Position numbers and translations under genes: made by a program. 64,000 nt of DNA. It comes from Corynebacterium atrinae. GTDB lineage: Bacteria; Actinomycetota; Actinomycetes; Mycobacteriales; Mycobacteriaceae. The notes under the pieces were generated by a model. That model worked only from the letters and a program-made list of their open reading frames with translations. It made no database searches and had not been told where the DNA came from. The DNA is taken from NCBI RefSeq assembly GCF_030408455.1, contig NZ_CP046977.1, positions 1,302,001 to 1,366,000 of the forward strand, written 5' to 3'. Positions 1 through 7,722 of the stretch are shown here, piece by piece. Position 1 is the stretch's first letter, and every line of letters begins with the position of its first letter.

Positions 1-53
1 AGGTGGCGAAGCGCTCTAGGGGTTTGGTGTCCATGTGTGCGTGTCCTACTTGT

Positions 54-3000
54 CTAGAGCGCGATGCGCTGGTTGTTGTTGATGGCGATCAGCAGTGTCT
101 CGCGGAGCTGATCCAGGTAGTGTTCGATGTCCTCTGCGGTTTCAAGCACGTCACCTGTACCCGGGAGGGGAATCCTTTTGATCGCAATGGTGTGCTTCGC
201 CGGTACTGGCGCGGGCGGATCTGGGATGTCAGGGTCCGAGTTAACCACGGGTTCTGGGGCGGGGGCAGCAGCCGCGAGCTCGTCGAGGATCTCAGGGTAG
301 GTGGTGTCAGCGAACGTTGTAGCAAGGGATCGGATGACCGGGATCTGGGTTTCGTGTCGGACCCGGTCGAGTACTGTCTGGGATTTCTGGGTAACCGATT
401 GCTGTGCGACCTCGGTTGCATCTTGGTAGGCCTTGCCGGCGGGGATATGCTGCCAACGCGCATTGATGTCGTCAATCGCTTCAGCCTGCTGCTCCTCAAT
501 AGCAGTCTGAACGCAGCTTTCCAGTGCCTTTACTGCGGAATTTAACCGGCTGATTTTGTTTCCGCGGAAGACCTGTGGGTCTTCCAGAAGGAGTGACACC
601 TCACCCGCGACATCTGAAGGCAGGTAGCCAAGATTTACCTGCTGGGTCTTCATGAATTCTGCAGCGGTGTCGTAGATCGTGCGCTGCTTGCCGTTGAGAA
701 ACGCTTTGACCGGGTCGATGACATTGTCTTTGGCATCGAGCAGATCATCGGCGCCAGGGAAATCGGAGATATACCACTCAGCGGTGTGGCCACACAGCTG
801 CGTGAGCATACTGATGGGCTCATCGAGCTGATCGATAAACGGATAGCGCGCGCCTGCGCTGAGCGACTTTAGTTCGACGAGTTTCTTGTCCAGGAGTTCC
901 TTGCCCATTCGTGCAAGCTCTAAAGGATCCTTGGAAATGGCACCCTCATCAGTGAAATCCATGACGAACTTACGGAAGGAAGACACCACTTTCTGATCGA
1001 ACACCCGCGGAGGTGCAATGACCATATGCGAGTATTTCTGCGTGTTGCGCAGTGTGGCAGCGATCTCAGTACGTTTAAGGAGAGTCCCGTCCAGGGTGAT
1101 CTCAATCTTGGACTCGCCTGCAAGGTACGCCACGATGGAGACGGTCGACCAGTGATCCCAGCCGTACGGTTTGGTCGTGTACCTATCGACCAGTTGTCTC
1201 ATGGTGACCTGTTCGTGGCGTTTACTCCGCATCTCCAGGTGCCCCAGCAGATCTCCACCAGGGACCTCAAGCATGCTAAAGCTCTCATCGAGTAAAGCCC
1301 CCTCAGGTGGGTTCACCAGCCTCGAAATGTCCTTTTCCCCGAATGCGTGACCACCGAGCTGACCCAGGTTGGTATACGTCGCTGCGATTAGCCGCTGGAA
1401 TCCCTCATTGATCCGGCTCACCGGGTCGACCGAGGTCACATCGAGAATCGCCGCGTTGTGAATGAGCACTGCGTGACCAACAGCACTGCGTAGTCGCTCG
1501 ACGATTTCCTTTTCGCGCTCGGCATTCTGAGTGCCCTTGGCCTGCAAGATGGTCTGCTCAATGGCTGTGCGGCTGCTGGTCTGGGCACGTTTCACGTATT
1601 TGTCAGTTTTCAGCTGGAGGCGCAGGTCGAATAGGATTCTTTCACTATCGGCAGGGAGTACCACTCGCAGTTCATCAAGCCCAATGCTGTGTTGCTTGAT
1701 CTGGTCCAGACTGAAGTAGGTATCGGGACTGGTGAAGTGCAATGAGAGTTCATACTGCTTGCCCACTGGTGCACCGTCAAGCTTGTACCCGAAGGGGAAG
1801 CTCTGATTGTTTTTCGCGTACACGACCTTGCTCGTCTTCACCACTGATTCAGCCAGCATTTTCGCCAGCTTCCCCGCAACCTCGGAAGAGTCAATGTCAA
1901 CGTTTTTGATCTCTTGCTCGATCTTTTGCTCTTCATTGGTGAGGTAGTCGTATACGTCACCATTGCGCTGGATGTAGGTCTGAGATTCCAGCGCTGCGAG
2001 AGCTTCGATGACCTCTTTCGACAGGGCAGCTAGATCTGTGCCGAAACGGTTGTAGACCAGTACGGTCAGGTTGCGTGTCGTCGCTTTGAACCCGTCGACG
2101 TATTTCACGAGGAATAGCGCTTTGAGCAGCCGGATCGCGAGTTCGCTGAGTTTTCCACTATTTTCAGCGTTCAAGATGGCGCGGTGGTTGGCCGCTTTCA
2201 ACGAGGCACGGATACCAGCAAACATTTGGTCAAACGAGGCCAGCTGTCCGAGGGGTTTGCCAGCAAGCTGCTGAGCGACCTCTTGGACGACACCAAGCAT
2301 CGATCTCTCACCGACAGAGCTGTTGCGCCCTTCGAAGAGGTTATGATCCGAGATCCCTTCGATCGCGGACTGGAATAGCGAAAACTGGTAGCTCGCGAAC
2401 GGGTAGGAACCAACGAAGTGGTCCTTATCGCGGTAATTCGGGTATCGGTTCCCATCGGCGAAGTCGAACAGGGCCTTGAAGTTGGCGTGCTCAGCCGCGT
2501 AGATCTTGGCGACCTCTACTGACCCTTCATCGTTTTTAGACAGCAGTCGCTTGCGGATGACCTCTTCGACGTCCTGGCTGGTGAGCTTGAGGCGGTTGGC
2601 GAAACGTGCCTGGATCTTGGAGAAGTCGTTGGCCTGGCTCTTAGTGCGGTCGCCGCCAATCTTTTCCATGTCTTCCTGGGAGGTGACAAAGATCCAGGCT
2701 CGGCCCTTGCACTTCGTCGCGAGTGACTCAGCGATAGTCTGAAGGTTCAACATCAACTGACTGTTGGTTCCGATGAACTGGCCGACCTCGTCAACGAAGA
2801 AGTTGATCCGGAAGCCTTCAGGCTGCTGTGTCAGCCAATCGGCGACTTCGTCAGCGAAGTCCTCAATCGAAACGGAGTACGATGAGCTGTATTGCCGGAT
2901 GATCCCGGCACTCGGGCTGCCGTTGATCTCAGCGAAAGCCTGGTCAATGTGTCCGGCTTCCAGTGCACTTTGTTCCCGCCCCTGCGACCACGGGATTCCA

Positions 3001-3566
3001 GCGATACGGGAGAATGCGTCCTTAAACTCCTGATATTGACCGCGGCTGTCGAGGTCACGTTCGAAGCGTGCAATGTGGCCCTGATTGCCGTAGTAACCAC
3101 GAGATTCGTCAAAGATTTTCACGAAGACCTTCAGCAGAGCGTCGCTTTGGTCCTTGCTGATTAATGTGGCCTTCTGATCAATGTTGAACAGCAGGCTCTT
3201 GGCCGCGATCGAGTCGGCCTTAGCGAGTAATGCCGGTAGGAATGCGTCCTCGGACTTAGTACGGAACGACTCTGACACCTTACTGCGCGGGTAATCGTGC
3301 CCGTCAATATCACCCAGGAGGTGAGCAAGCATTTTGAGCAGGTGGGACTTGCCTGAGCCGAAGAAACCGGAGATCCAGACACCGTTGGCGTTGGTGTAGT
3401 TTGTGTAGGCTTCCAAGACCTGTTCGACGCCCTTGGCGGCTTCGTTAGTGAGGACGTATTCCTCGATCTCGACAGCCAGCTGGGAGGTGTCGTCAGCTTT
3501 GATGACACCTTCGATGGGGCGCTGAACGTCTTTGGCGAAGATTTCGTTGATCTGGGTCATCGTCAT
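54..3566 (-). CDS. brxC: BREX system P-loop protein BrxC (1170 aa)
   Basis: Large ATPase of type 1 BREX phage-defence systems, which methylate host DNA and block replication of unmodified phage. The protein has a clear Walker A motif, GFFGSGKSH, at residues 67-75 and a Walker B-like stretch, NFFVDEVGQF, near residue 258. The length is close to that of known BrxC proteins (about 1200 aa), so it looks complete. Its ATG overlaps the brxB stop in an ATGA arrangement, placing it third in a brxA-brxB-brxC operon. Only 53 bases lie downstream inside the window, so pglX, pglZ and brxL would be to the left. Family assignment rests on sequence character plus the diagnostic order; the role of the ATPase is family knowledge, not visible here. 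Confidence 0.93.
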   Translation of the reverse strand: MTMTQINEIFAKDVQRPIEGVIKADDTSQLAVEIEEYVLTNEAAKGVEQVLEAYTNYTNANGVWISGFFGSGKSHLLKMLAHLLGDIDGHDYPRSKVSESFRTKSEDAFLPALLAKADSIAAKSLLFNIDQKATLISKDQSDALLKVFVKIFDESRGYYGNQGHIARFERDLDSRGQYQEFKDAFSRIAGIPWSQGREQSALEAGHIDQAFAEINGSPSAGIIRQYSSSYSVSIEDFADEVADWLTQQPEGFRINFFVDEVGQFIGTNSQLMLNLQTIAESLATKCKGRAWIFVTSQEDMEKIGGDRTKSQANDFSKIQARFANRLKLTSQDVEEVIRKRLLSKNDEGSVEVAKIYAAEHANFKALFDFADGNRYPNYRDKDHFVGSYPFASYQFSLFQSAIEGISDHNLFEGRNSSVGERSMLGVVQEVAQQLAGKPLGQLASFDQMFAGIRASLKAANHRAILNAENSGKLSELAIRLLKALFLVKYVDGFKATTRNLTVLVYNRFGTDLAALSKEVIEALAALESQTYIQRNGDVYDYLTNEEQKIEQEIKNVDIDSSEVAGKLAKMLAESVVKTSKVVYAKNNQSFPFGYKLDGAPVGKQYELSLHFTSPDTYFSLDQIKQHSIGLDELRVVLPADSERILFDLRLQLKTDKYVKRAQTSSRTAIEQTILQAKGTQNAEREKEIVERLRSAVGHAVLIHNAAILDVTSVDPVSRINEGFQRLIAATYTNLGQLGGHAFGEKDISRLVNPPEGALLDESFSMLEVPGGDLLGHLEMRSKRHEQVTMRQLVDRYTTKPYGWDHWSTVSIVAYLAGESKIEITLDGTLLKRTEIAATLRNTQKYSHMVIAPPRVFDQKVVSSFRKFVMDFTDEGAISKDPLELARMGKELLDKKLVELKSLSAGARYPFIDQLDEPISMLTQLCGHTAEWYISDFPGADDLLDAKDNVIDPVKAFLNGKQRTIYDTAAEFMKTQQVNLGYLPSDVAGEVSLLLEDPQVFRGNKISRLNSAVKALESCVQTAIEEQQAEAIDDINARWQHIPAGKAYQDATEVAQQSVTQKSQTVLDRVRHETQIPVIRSLATTFADTTYPEILDELAAAAPAPEPVVNSDPDIPDPPAPVPAKHTIAIKRIPLPGTGDVLETAEDIEHYLDQLRETLLIAINNNQRIAL

Positions 3567-4177
3567 GCTTCCTGTTCCATAATGTCTTTGGCCCGGTAGT
3601 AGCTATCACTCGTGGTGAGGTTGAGTGCTCGGAGCTGGTGACCACCTGCCGGTGTGAACTCGTAGGTTCCCGGGAACCAAGCGAGCATCGGTCTGCCGAC
3701 CACCACGCTTTGTAGGTTCTCCAGCACGGTATGAGTGCGGATGTAGGGAAATACCTCACCAATGCCAGTAAGAAACACCATGTCGCTCGGGTTCTCAGCG
3801 AGGTGTTCACGGATGGCGGGCGCGAGATGGTCATGCGGGTCAAGCATTCCCTGGAGGGCCTCGCGGAATTCGTACTTGTCCTGGGTAAGTTCCAAGGCGA
3901 AGAGCCGCTCCCACACTCCTCGCTTTTTGAGGAGCATGATCGCGAGGTCATAGAGGTTGATCTCAATGACGCGCAGCCCGTCATCGCTGCGAAGCTTGGT
4001 GGTCACTCGGTTACGCGCAGCTCGCACGTCGAGTTCCCACACTGGCGGGTAGTGATAAATGAAGAAGGGAACTTCCTTTGAGAGTCCTTCCATGTTGAGG
4101 AACCGCTTGCTGCGCAGCACCTCGTATACATGTTGCTCCTCATTCTGGAGGTTTCGTTCATTAGTCATACTCTTCAT
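3563..4177 (-). CDS. brxB: BREX protein BrxB (DUF1788 family, 204 aa)
   Basis: Small conserved component of type 1 BREX systems, DUF1788 family. The N-terminal half carries the family's typical features: an FIYHYPP stretch near residue 40 and an INLYDLAIMLL segment near residue 73. It ends with a conserved region around GIGEVFPYIRTHTVLENL and a PGTYEF motif. The start is translationally coupled to brxA (ATGA overlap at 4174-4177) and the stop overlaps the brxC start. A second in-frame ATG three codons downstream is possible. No enzymatic motif is visible. The molecular role of BrxB is poorly known; the assignment rests on family resemblance and position between brxA and brxC. Confidence 0.92.
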   Translation of the reverse strand: MKSMTNERNLQNEEQHVYEVLRSKRFLNMEGLSKEVPFFIYHYPPVWELDVRAARNRVTTKLRSDDGLRVIEINLYDLAIMLLKKRGVWERLFALELTQDKYEFREALQGMLDPHDHLAPAIREHLAENPSDMVFLTGIGEVFPYIRTHTVLENLQSVVVGRPMLAWFPGTYEFTPAGGHQLRALNLTTSDSYYRAKDIMEQEA

Positions 4178-4800
4178 TGGGAGCTCACCTCAACAGGCAG
4201 GGTGGTCGGCAGGAAACGCACATCGCTCGGCATGTGGGATTGAAAGAGGCTCAGCACTCGTCCGGAGACCACTGCCGGGACAATATCGCCATGTACAGTG
4301 AGAAGCCCCGCCTCGCGGAGCATCCGGAAAAGATTCTGGCGAAGCTTCGCCCGTGTGGAATTTTTGAGATCGTCAAGCTCCGGGTGCCACAGGCTCTTGC
4401 CCGTGATGAACCGATCAAAGTCATCGAAGCTGAGCGTCGGGGTCATGAGCAAGAAACGCTCACGAAGGACTTCTTCAGCGAAGTCACCGATCAGTTCGTA
4501 GCGACGACACGCGGCAACCCACATGAGGTGGCAACGCTCGGTAGGGCTTGCCTCGACGAGGAGTTCTATCTCCGAGTCGTTTAAGACACTGAGCCGCTGA
4601 ATAGCCTCACGTGTGATGCGTGTGCGCGATGAGATGGTGCGGACTTGAAGCAGGTTGTCTTCGGTGATGGTCCGTCGGACTGCTTGCCAGTCTTGATTTC
4701 GCAGGTATAGCGGCGCGATAAGACCTGCTTCGCGGGTCAAAAGTCCGCCGGTAGTGAAGGAGAGGGAGTACTGGGATGACGCATCGTAAGTTGCGTTCAT
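4174..4800 (-). CDS. brxA: BREX protein BrxA (DUF1819 family, 208 aa)
   Basis: First conserved gene of the BREX operon, DUF1819 family, a small helical protein reported to bind DNA. The recognisable N-terminal motif is YSLSFTTGGLLTREAGLIAPLY. The longer reading frame from 4869 is possible, but the ATG at 4800 is preceded by a strong AAGGAGA ribosome-binding site and gives the usual family length, so I start there. It follows the helix-turn-helix gene after a 69-base gap and is coupled to brxB by a 4-base overlap. Together with brxB and brxC it identifies the locus as BREX rather than DISARM or a plain restriction-modification system. Confidence 0.92.
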   Translation of the reverse strand: MNATYDASSQYSLSFTTGGLLTREAGLIAPLYLRNQDWQAVRRTITEDNLLQVRTISSRTRITREAIQRLSVLNDSEIELLVEASPTERCHLMWVAACRRYELIGDFAEEVLRERFLLMTPTLSFDDFDRFITGKSLWHPELDDLKNSTRAKLRQNLFRMLREAGLLTVHGDIVPAVVSGRVLSLFQSHMPSDVRFLPTTLPVEVSSQ

Positions 4801-4869
4801 AGAATCTCCTTCCATGTTGTAGCGGTATATCAAGGTGTGTGGGTTTACCGGTGGCGACATCGGTAGCAT

Positions 4870-5061
4870 TTATTCGGAGCCTCCTGATGCTGAGGCGCCA
4901 CCTCGCCGCACCCAGTCGTCGACCTCGCTGGCCTGGAACTTCCATAGGCGGCCGATTTTGTGGGCGGGCATGCTTCTGTCCGCGATCCAGGTGTAGACGG
5001 TGTCCTTCGAGACTCCGAGATGGGTAGCGATGTCGTCAGCCGATAACCAGAGCTCAGACAC
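4870..5061 (-). CDS. Excisionase-like helix-turn-helix protein, probable BREX operon regulator (63 aa)
   Basis: Small DNA-binding protein of the HTH_17/excisionase type. It shows a helix-turn-helix (LSADDIATHLGVSKDTVYTW) followed by the family's wing and C-terminal helix (IGRLWKFQASEVDDWVR). I chose the GTG at 5061, which has AAAGG seven bases upstream; the longer frame starts with TTG at 5091. It is the first gene of the BREX operon and lies just downstream of a cluster of inverted ACCGGGT-type repeats. An autoregulatory role is inferred from position. Many BREX operons instead begin with a WYL-domain regulator (BrxR). A recombination-directionality function is less likely because no integrase is nearby. 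Confidence 0.75.
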   Translation of the reverse strand: MSELWLSADDIATHLGVSKDTVYTWIADRSMPAHKIGRLWKFQASEVDDWVRRGGASASGGSE

Positions 5062-5112
5062 TACGGGACCTTTCTTGCTGATGCGGATCAAGGGGGCGTC
5101 CCCGTGCTTCTG

Positions 5113-5158
5113 ACCGAGGTTACCGGGTTTGACCCGGTTTTAACTGATCCTACCCGGA
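5113..5158. promoter_or_regulatory. Candidate operator cluster upstream of the BREX operon
   Basis: Four related 7-8 base words lie within 46 bases: ACCGAGGT at 5113, ACCGGGT at 5122, ACCCGGT at 5132 and ACCCGGA at 5152. The middle two form a perfect inverted repeat with a 3-base spacer. They sit 50-100 bases upstream of the GTG of the helix-turn-helix gene, where a repressor or activator would act on the leftward BREX promoter. Binding by that protein is inference only. Confidence 0.4.
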
Positions 5159-5300
5159 TATTCCGATGTGATGTTAGGCAGAGTGGAGCTGGCAACGTTA
5201 CTTTTCCTGGTGCTGTTGCAAAGTTGGGGAGAGCCGAGAAAGTCCAGCTTTCATCTCCTGGTGGGTATCGTGTACCAGCGTTGTCAGGCTGTCTAGAATA

Positions 5301-5558
5301 CTCGTCTATACCTCATCAGCGTTCCAGGACACTTGTCGAAGGCTGGGGATCCGCCAGTCGATGGGCCGGATTGGATCGAGTGCGGATAACGCGATGGCTG
5401 AGTCGTTCAATGCCTCGCTGAAGCGGGAGACGCTGCAAGGTTCTGGTAGCTGGGCATCGCCGGTTCAGTGTCGACGGGAGGTGTTCCGGTGGATCACGAG
5501 GTACAACACACGTCGTCGGCACTCCGGGATCAGTTACTTGTCGCCGAGGGCTTTCGAA
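5301..5558 (+). pseudogene. 3' fragment of an IS3-type transposase (integrase core end)
   Basis: Reading the plus strand from about 5304 gives VYTSSAFQDTCRRLGIRQSM, then GRIGSSADNAMAESFNASLK and an NTRRRHSGISYLSP end. This is the C-terminal third of an IS3-group DDE transposase, including the catalytic glutamate in NAMAESF. The upstream two thirds, with the first two catalytic aspartates, are absent. The similarity stops at about 5558, where a different transposase begins in another frame. It is therefore an inactive relic, and no IS3 terminal repeat was found on either side. Confidence 0.8.
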
Positions 5559-5559
5559 G

Positions 5560-5781
5560 GGGCTGGAGGAGCTCACCCAACTCGGCCGCACGTTGTGGCG
5601 TCGCCGCGACGACGTCCTGGCGTACTTCGATGTCGGGGTGTCCAACGGCCCGGTCGAGGCGATCAACGGCCGGCTTGAGCACCTACGCGGCATCGCACTG
5701 GGCTTCGGGAATCTCAACCACTACATCTTGCGGTGTCTGATCCACTCCGGACAGCTACAAAACCGGATCAACGCACTCTAA
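5560..5781 (+). pseudogene. 3' fragment of an ISL3-type transposase
   Basis: In the frame ending at the TAA at 5779-5781 the translation runs GLEELTQLGRTLWRRRDDVL, then a GPVEAINGRLEHLRGIALGF stretch and an NHYILRCLIHSG end. This is the C-terminus of an ISL3-family transposase; NGPVEAINGRLE is the hallmark motif. The rest of the gene is missing, and the fragment is fused directly to the IS3 relic at about 5559, so a deletion or recombination joined two insertion sequences. Its own terminal repeat follows immediately at 5780-5794. Confidence 0.8.
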
Positions 5782-5794
5782 ATCGTGAAGAGCC
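5780..5794 (+). repeat. Probable terminal inverted repeat of the ISL3 relic
   Basis: The bases read outward as GGCTCTTCACGATTT on the minus strand. GGCTCTTC-type ends are typical of ISL3 elements, and the position directly after the transposase stop fits. The opposite end of the element is not present. The stop codon of tniQ lies only four bases further right. Confidence 0.55.
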
Positions 5795-5797
5795 CGA

Positions 5798-6670
5798 TTA
5801 ATGAATGGTCCCCGACCAATACTGCAGAACATTCCATTTATCCTGGCTTTGTTTCTGCCTATTCCTTAAGCTCAACAAAACTCTTTCCACATTAAGTGCG
5901 AGGCCCTGGATAGGGCCAATGGCTTCTTGGCAATCCCAATCGACCGAATCCGGGAGTATTCGTTGTATCTCACGCTGAATGATGTTCCTCTTTGTAGCCC
6001 AACTAGCATCACCCACCACCGCGTTAAGGAAGGATGAACGGGTAAGTAACTCTGTAAATTTAACAGACTCAGGGTATAAAACAATGCGAGGGGCATGGGC
6101 GGGAGCTTTCTCCGAGCGGGCATCGCTACTTTCGTGATACCAGCTTATAGAAGCACACTCTTCAGCAAGAAGAGCGATAGGACTGTAAACCGTCACACCG
6201 CGAGGAGCCAACTTTCGACGCCAATGCCGCTCAGCTGCTATAGCTTCCTCGAAATCAGCGAGAAAAACCTGCTTTTCCGACCCTGGTCCAGTCCACGCTA
6301 ATGGCCCGATCCACCGTTTGTGCGTCAAACAAATCCATCCCATGTCGGAACGGAGTCCGATAGGTCTTATAGTCCCCATAATATCCCCGCAACAACGTTC
6401 ACACAGCGGACGAGCGTATACATGGTTACCTGCGACCGTGTCAGTATGGGAAAAGGCTCGTGGGTGTAAATCTCCCAGTGCACGCCAAGCTGCTTTGCGC
6501 CCTGGGTGTAACTGTGCTGAGGAACGAGGGAAAAGTCCCATCTTTCTCAGTTCTATCTCTATAAGATCAACTCTTAAACTATTGTTGCGCGCATGCCGAT
6601 AGGCATAGGAGTCTAGTATTTCTCCATGCATAAGCCGGGTTCGAATAGGCAGAGGTCGGATCTCATCCAT
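5798..6670 (-). CDS. tniQ: TniQ-family target-selection protein (290 aa)
   Basis: TniQ/TnsD-type adaptors bring the transposition complex to its target DNA. The N-terminal region (LPIRTRLMHGEILDSYAYRH) is the typical TniQ start. A zinc-binding module follows, with cysteines in LCERCCGDI near residue 93 and ICLTHKRW near residue 113. The protein is short compared with Tn5053 TniQ (about 400 aa), but short forms are known. The start overlaps the tniB stop by 8 bases. The stop lies 4 bases from the terminal repeat of an ISL3 relic, so the last codons may have been replaced by that insertion and the true C-terminus lost. The encoded region has lower G+C than the core genes. Confidence 0.85.
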   Translation of the reverse strand: MDEIRPLPIRTRLMHGEILDSYAYRHARNNSLRVDLIEIELRKMGLFPRSSAQLHPGRKAAWRALGDLHPRAFSHTDTVAGNHVYARPLCERCCGDIMGTIRPIGLRSDMGWICLTHKRWIGPLAWTGPGSEKQVFLADFEEAIAAERHWRRKLAPRGVTVYSPIALLAEECASISWYHESSDARSEKAPAHAPRIVLYPESVKFTELLTRSSFLNAVVGDASWATKRNIIQREIQRILPDSVDWDCQEAIGPIQGLALNVERVLLSLRNRQKQSQDKWNVLQYWSGTIH

Positions 6671-7712
6671 TTGCTACCCCTCTAGGGTATTTCCCTCGTC
6701 GATCGACCCTTTTCTGTCGATCAAGCTCTGCTCGATAGTCCGGCAAGATGTCTTCCAGAGCAACCCGATCGAGATGTTCACGTCCGTCGATGATCGCGGC
6801 GATTTGTCCCTTACGTAGGAGAGTACGCAAGGATCCGATTACCCCTCCAGTTACTGCGTGGAGCCAGGCGCCTTCTTCTTCTAGTGTTCCTATTTCATGG
6901 TTAGCCAAAGGAAATTCTCGCTCAAACAGAGCTATGATCTCTTCCCATTGTTTTCGGTGTTTGGCTGAAGCAAGAGAGTATGGCTCCATTTCTATAAATG
7001 TGGTACGTCCTTGCATTTGCGCCCCCATAGCGCCCCCTAGAAAATCACTTTGGGAGAGATTTACACCTACGTAAAGAAATGTCGCAGGAATGCGTTCCGA
7101 GAATGCCTTGAGTGCAGAAGCAGCTTCCATTCCAGCCTGGGCCCGGGTGCGAAGATGTTGAATTTCGTCGAGGATAACCATGCTGGTTTCCATTTGTCGG
7201 AGGACGTTCACCACCACGTCCATCTGCCTTTCTGTTGTCAACCTTTGAGATAATGGCAGCCCCAAAGTGTTTGCAAATCGCGTCATTAGGCCTTTGGGGG
7301 TGGTTTGTGGCGGGGTGGTGAGGTAAACAACTGGCGTGTACCGATTATCGGTTTCACGAGCAGACTTAGCTCTCATTCGTTCTTCGTGCCGGCGGCCCAA
7401 GTACATTGCGGCGGTACTTTTTCCCATGGTTTGACGACCGGAAACCGCTAGCGCTTGGCGGGCTGTGAAATGGTGCCCCCTATTCAGACCTGTGACAATC
7501 CTCTCTTCACGAATCAATTTGTCGAGATCGGGGGTGGGTAGCACCATAGGGGCGTTGATGAAAGTAATTCGTGCATCGTCGTAGTCCTCACGTTTCGCTA
7601 ACTTAAGCGCGTCGCGTTCACTGGTCAGAAGCACCGCAGGTCGGTTGGGCTTGTACATCATGAAGTCGCGCCAACCAGTAAGTGAGTCGGGCGTCGATGA
7701 TAGGAATTCCAT
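6663..7712 (-). CDS. tniB: TniB/TnsC-type AAA+ ATPase (349 aa)
   Basis: ATPase that links target recognition to the transposase in Tn7- and Tn5053-like elements. A Walker A motif, SGRQTMGKST, lies near residue 92 and a Walker B, MVILDEIQHL, near residue 177. A sensor-like stretch, ATFLYVGVNLSQSDF, follows. The ATG at 7712 has a GAAGGA ribosome-binding site six bases upstream and starts 10 bases after the tniA stop. The 3' end overlaps tniQ by 8 bases, so the two are probably translated together. Size and motifs fit TniB/TnsC. The order tnsA, tniA, tniB, tniQ supports the call. Confidence 0.9.
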   Translation of the reverse strand: MEFLSSTPDSLTGWRDFMMYKPNRPAVLLTSERDALKLAKREDYDDARITFINAPMVLPTPDLDKLIREERIVTGLNRGHHFTARQALAVSGRQTMGKSTAAMYLGRRHEERMRAKSARETDNRYTPVVYLTTPPQTTPKGLMTRFANTLGLPLSQRLTTERQMDVVVNVLRQMETSMVILDEIQHLRTRAQAGMEAASALKAFSERIPATFLYVGVNLSQSDFLGGAMGAQMQGRTTFIEMEPYSLASAKHRKQWEEIIALFEREFPLANHEIGTLEEEGAWLHAVTGGVIGSLRTLLRKGQIAAIIDGREHLDRVALEDILPDYRAELDRQKRVDRRGKYPRGVANG

Positions 7713-7722
7713 CGGTAATCCT

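Noticed and set aside
3..545. Plus-strand frame opposite the 3' end of brxC
   Set aside because: Shadow of brxC with no ribosome-binding site; the minus-strand protein is clearly the real one.
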